8,335 bases of DNA, taken from NCBI GenBank assembly GCA_039920345.1, contig JBDSDZ010000168.1, forward strand, positions 1 to 8,335. The letters run 5' to 3'. Both the position numbers and the translations under genes were made by a program. Each line of letters opens with the position of its first letter. Position 1 is the first letter of the stretch. Source of the DNA: Croceibacterium_A sp039920345. GTDB taxonomy: Bacteria > Pseudomonadota > Alphaproteobacteria > Sphingomonadales > Sphingomonadaceae. Below are positions 6,915-8,335 of this stretch, piece by piece. The notes beneath the pieces were generated by a model, which was not told the DNA's origin, made no database searches, and saw only the letters and a list, made by a program, of their open reading frames with translations.

Positions 6915-8335
6915 ATGCATGGCGCCGAACTCTCCACCACGATGTCCGATGCGCTGGTGATACTCGGTGCCGCGGGCATCGTCATCCCCGTGTTTGCCCG
7001 TTTCCGCATCACCCCGGTGATCGGATTTATCCTGATCGGGCTGCTGGTCGGGCCGTTCGGGCTGGGCCGGCTGGTCTACCAGCAGGAATGGCTGACCTAT
7101 ATCACGATCACCGACCCCGAAGGCCTGGCGCCGTTTGCCGAATTTGGCATCGTGCTGCTGCTGTTCACCATCGGGCTGGAGCTGTCGTTCAACCGGCTGT
7201 GGACCATGCGCAAGCTGGTGTTCGGGCTCGGCGCGCTGGAACTGACGATCAGCGCCGGGCTGCTCGGCGTGTTCCTCTCGATGCTCGGGCAATACTGGAC
7301 CGGCTCGCTCGGCCTCGGGCTGGCGCTTGCCCTGTCGTCCACTGCGCTGGTGCTGCCGATTGCCGGCACGCAAACCGCGGTGGGGCGCGCGGCGCTGTCG
7401 ATGCTGTTGTTCGAGGATATCGCGATTGTGCCGATCATCTTCGTGCTCGGCGCGCTCGCTCCTTATGCCAGCAGCGACGGGATGGAAGGGCTGTTCGACA
7501 CGATCTGGCTGGGCGGGCTGGTGGTGCTGGCGATGATGGTGATCGGCCGTTTCGCCTTGCCGCGCCTGTTCGCGCAGGCCGCCCGGACCAAGAGCCCGGA
7601 GCTGTTCCTGGCCGCCTCGCTGCTGGTGGTCATCGGGTCCAGCCTGGCGACGTCGCTGGTCGGCCTATCTCCCATCGTCGGCGCCTTGCTGGCGGGCCTG
7701 CTGATCGCCGAGACCGAATATCATTCCGAAGTCGAAGGGATCATGGAGCCGTTCAAAGGCCTCGCGCTGGGGGTGTTCCTGATCACCGTGGGCATGGGGA
7801 TCGACTTGTTCACGATCTGGGACAACTTGGGCCAGATCGCCATCGCGGTGGTCGGCGTGCTCACGCTCAAGGCCGTGGTTACCGGCGTGTTGCTGCGGAT
7901 GATGGGCGCGCGGCGCGGGATCGCGGTCGAGACCGGCATCCTGATGGCGAGCCCGTCGGAAACCACCCTGATCGTGCTTACCGCCGCGACCAGCGCGTTC
8001 CTGATCCAGCCCGGCACCGCGCAATTCTGGCAGATCGTCACCGCTATCGGACTGACTATTACGCCGCTTCTGGCGCGGCTCGGCCGGGTAGTGGCGCGGC
8101 AGGTCGAGCCGCTGCCCGACGACCAGCAACACGTTAGCAGCGAAACCGGCGAGCCGCCGGCGATCATCGTCGGCTGCGGGCGCGTGGGGCGGCTGGTGGC
8201 GCAGATGCTGGCGCGCCACGGCCAACCCTATGTGGCGATCGATTCCGACGCTGACCTGGTTGCGCGCTCCAAGCGCGAGGGCTTCAACGCCATCTTCGCC
8301 AATGCCGCCCGGGTCGATGTGCTCGACCGGATGGG
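6915..8335 (+). CDS. Kef-type monovalent cation:proton antiporter (CPA2 family), 3'-truncated by window
   Basis: The frame is open from ATG 6915 to the window edge, giving 473 codons with no stop. The first about 390 residues are a multi-spanning inner-membrane domain with roughly 12 hydrophobic segments. Motifs resemble KefB/KefC: LLLFTIGLEL, the ALSSTALV segment, and LLFEDIAIVP (Glu167-Asp168, where E. coli Kef has Gln-Asp). The regulatory-loop stretch is EYHSEVEGIMEPFKG (268-282), followed by LGVFLITVGMGID. A TrkA-N/RCK dinucleotide-binding domain begins at IIVGCGRVG (GxGxxG at 420-425), with Asp in AIDSD. Compared with about 600-residue Kef proteins, 130 or more residues should lie beyond the window. 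It probably exchanges K+ or Na+ for H+ under nucleotide control. Whether glutathione adducts gate it, as in E. coli KefC, cannot be told. ATG 6942 (MSDALV) is an alternative start. Confidence 0.95.
   Translation, partial: MHGAELSTTMSDALVILGAAGIVIPVFARFRITPVIGFILIGLLVGPFGLGRLVYQQEWLTYITITDPEGLAPFAEFGIVLLLFTIGLELSFNRLWTMRKLVFGLGALELTISAGLLGVFLSMLGQYWTGSLGLGLALALSSTALVLPIAGTQTAVGRAALSMLLFEDIAIVPIIFVLGALAPYASSDGMEGLFDTIWLGGLVVLAMMVIGRFALPRLFAQAARTKSPELFLAASLLVVIGSSLATSLVGLSPIVGALLAGLLIAETEYHSEVEGIMEPFKGLALGVFLITVGMGIDLFTIWDNLGQIAIAVVGVLTLKAVVTGVLLRMMGARRGIAVETGILMASPSETTLIVLTAATSAFLIQPGTAQFWQIVTAIGLTITPLLARLGRVVARQVEPLPDDQQHVSSETGEPPAIIVGCGRVGRLVAQMLARHGQPYVAIDSDADLVARSKREGFNAIFANAARVDVLDRM

Noticed and set aside
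7088..8137. 349-codon plus-strand open frame inside the antiporter
   Set aside because: It is an alternative frame of the Kef-type gene, Arg/Ala/Gly-rich with no hydrophobic segments. The frame starting at 6915 carries all the transporter motifs.

Overview
The window is GC-rich, tightly packed bacterial DNA. The codon use, the eukaryote-type NADP isocitrate dehydrogenase and the gene families all fit an alphaproteobacterium. A member of the Sphingomonadales (Erythrobacter/Novosphingobium-like) is my best guess, made by general resemblance and not by a database match. Six protein genes and one overlapping stop arrangement fill almost all of the sequence. No RNA genes, insertion sequences, CRISPR arrays or long non-coding stretches were seen; the longest gap between genes is 45 bases.

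Region 1 (1-2799, + strand) is a compact three-gene biosynthetic operon: a type III polyketide synthase (5' end cut by the window), a class I SAM-dependent methyltransferase overlapping it by 11 bases, and an FAD-dependent oxidoreductase of the geranylgeranyl reductase-like group overlapping the methyltransferase stop by one base. The set resembles in logic the phenolic-lipid pathways of Streptomyces (srsABC: synthase, methyltransferase, flavoprotein). The expected product is therefore a methylated, oxidised alkylresorcinol, alkylpyrone or alkylquinone-like lipid, but the actual product cannot be read from the sequence.

Region 2 (2845-5671, + strand) holds a homodimeric-type NADP-dependent isocitrate dehydrogenase (icd) with all catalytic residues. 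It is followed after only 4 bases by a 532-residue fusion of an N-terminal GNAT acetyltransferase domain and a C-terminal nitrilase-type carbon-nitrogen hydrolase. The spacing suggests co-expression of a TCA-cycle enzyme with an amidase-like enzyme of unknown substrate.

Region 3 (5668-8335) has a flavoprotein monooxygenase of the PHBH/UbiH type on the minus strand, whose stop codon interlocks with the fusion gene's stop in a shared CTAG. Diverging from it across 23 bases is a Kef-type monovalent cation:proton antiporter (CPA2), which runs off the right edge after the start of its TrkA-N (RCK) nucleotide-binding domain.

The most promising part for new biology is the polyketide synthase-methyltransferase-flavoprotein trio. 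The icd/GNAT-nitrilase pairing comes second.
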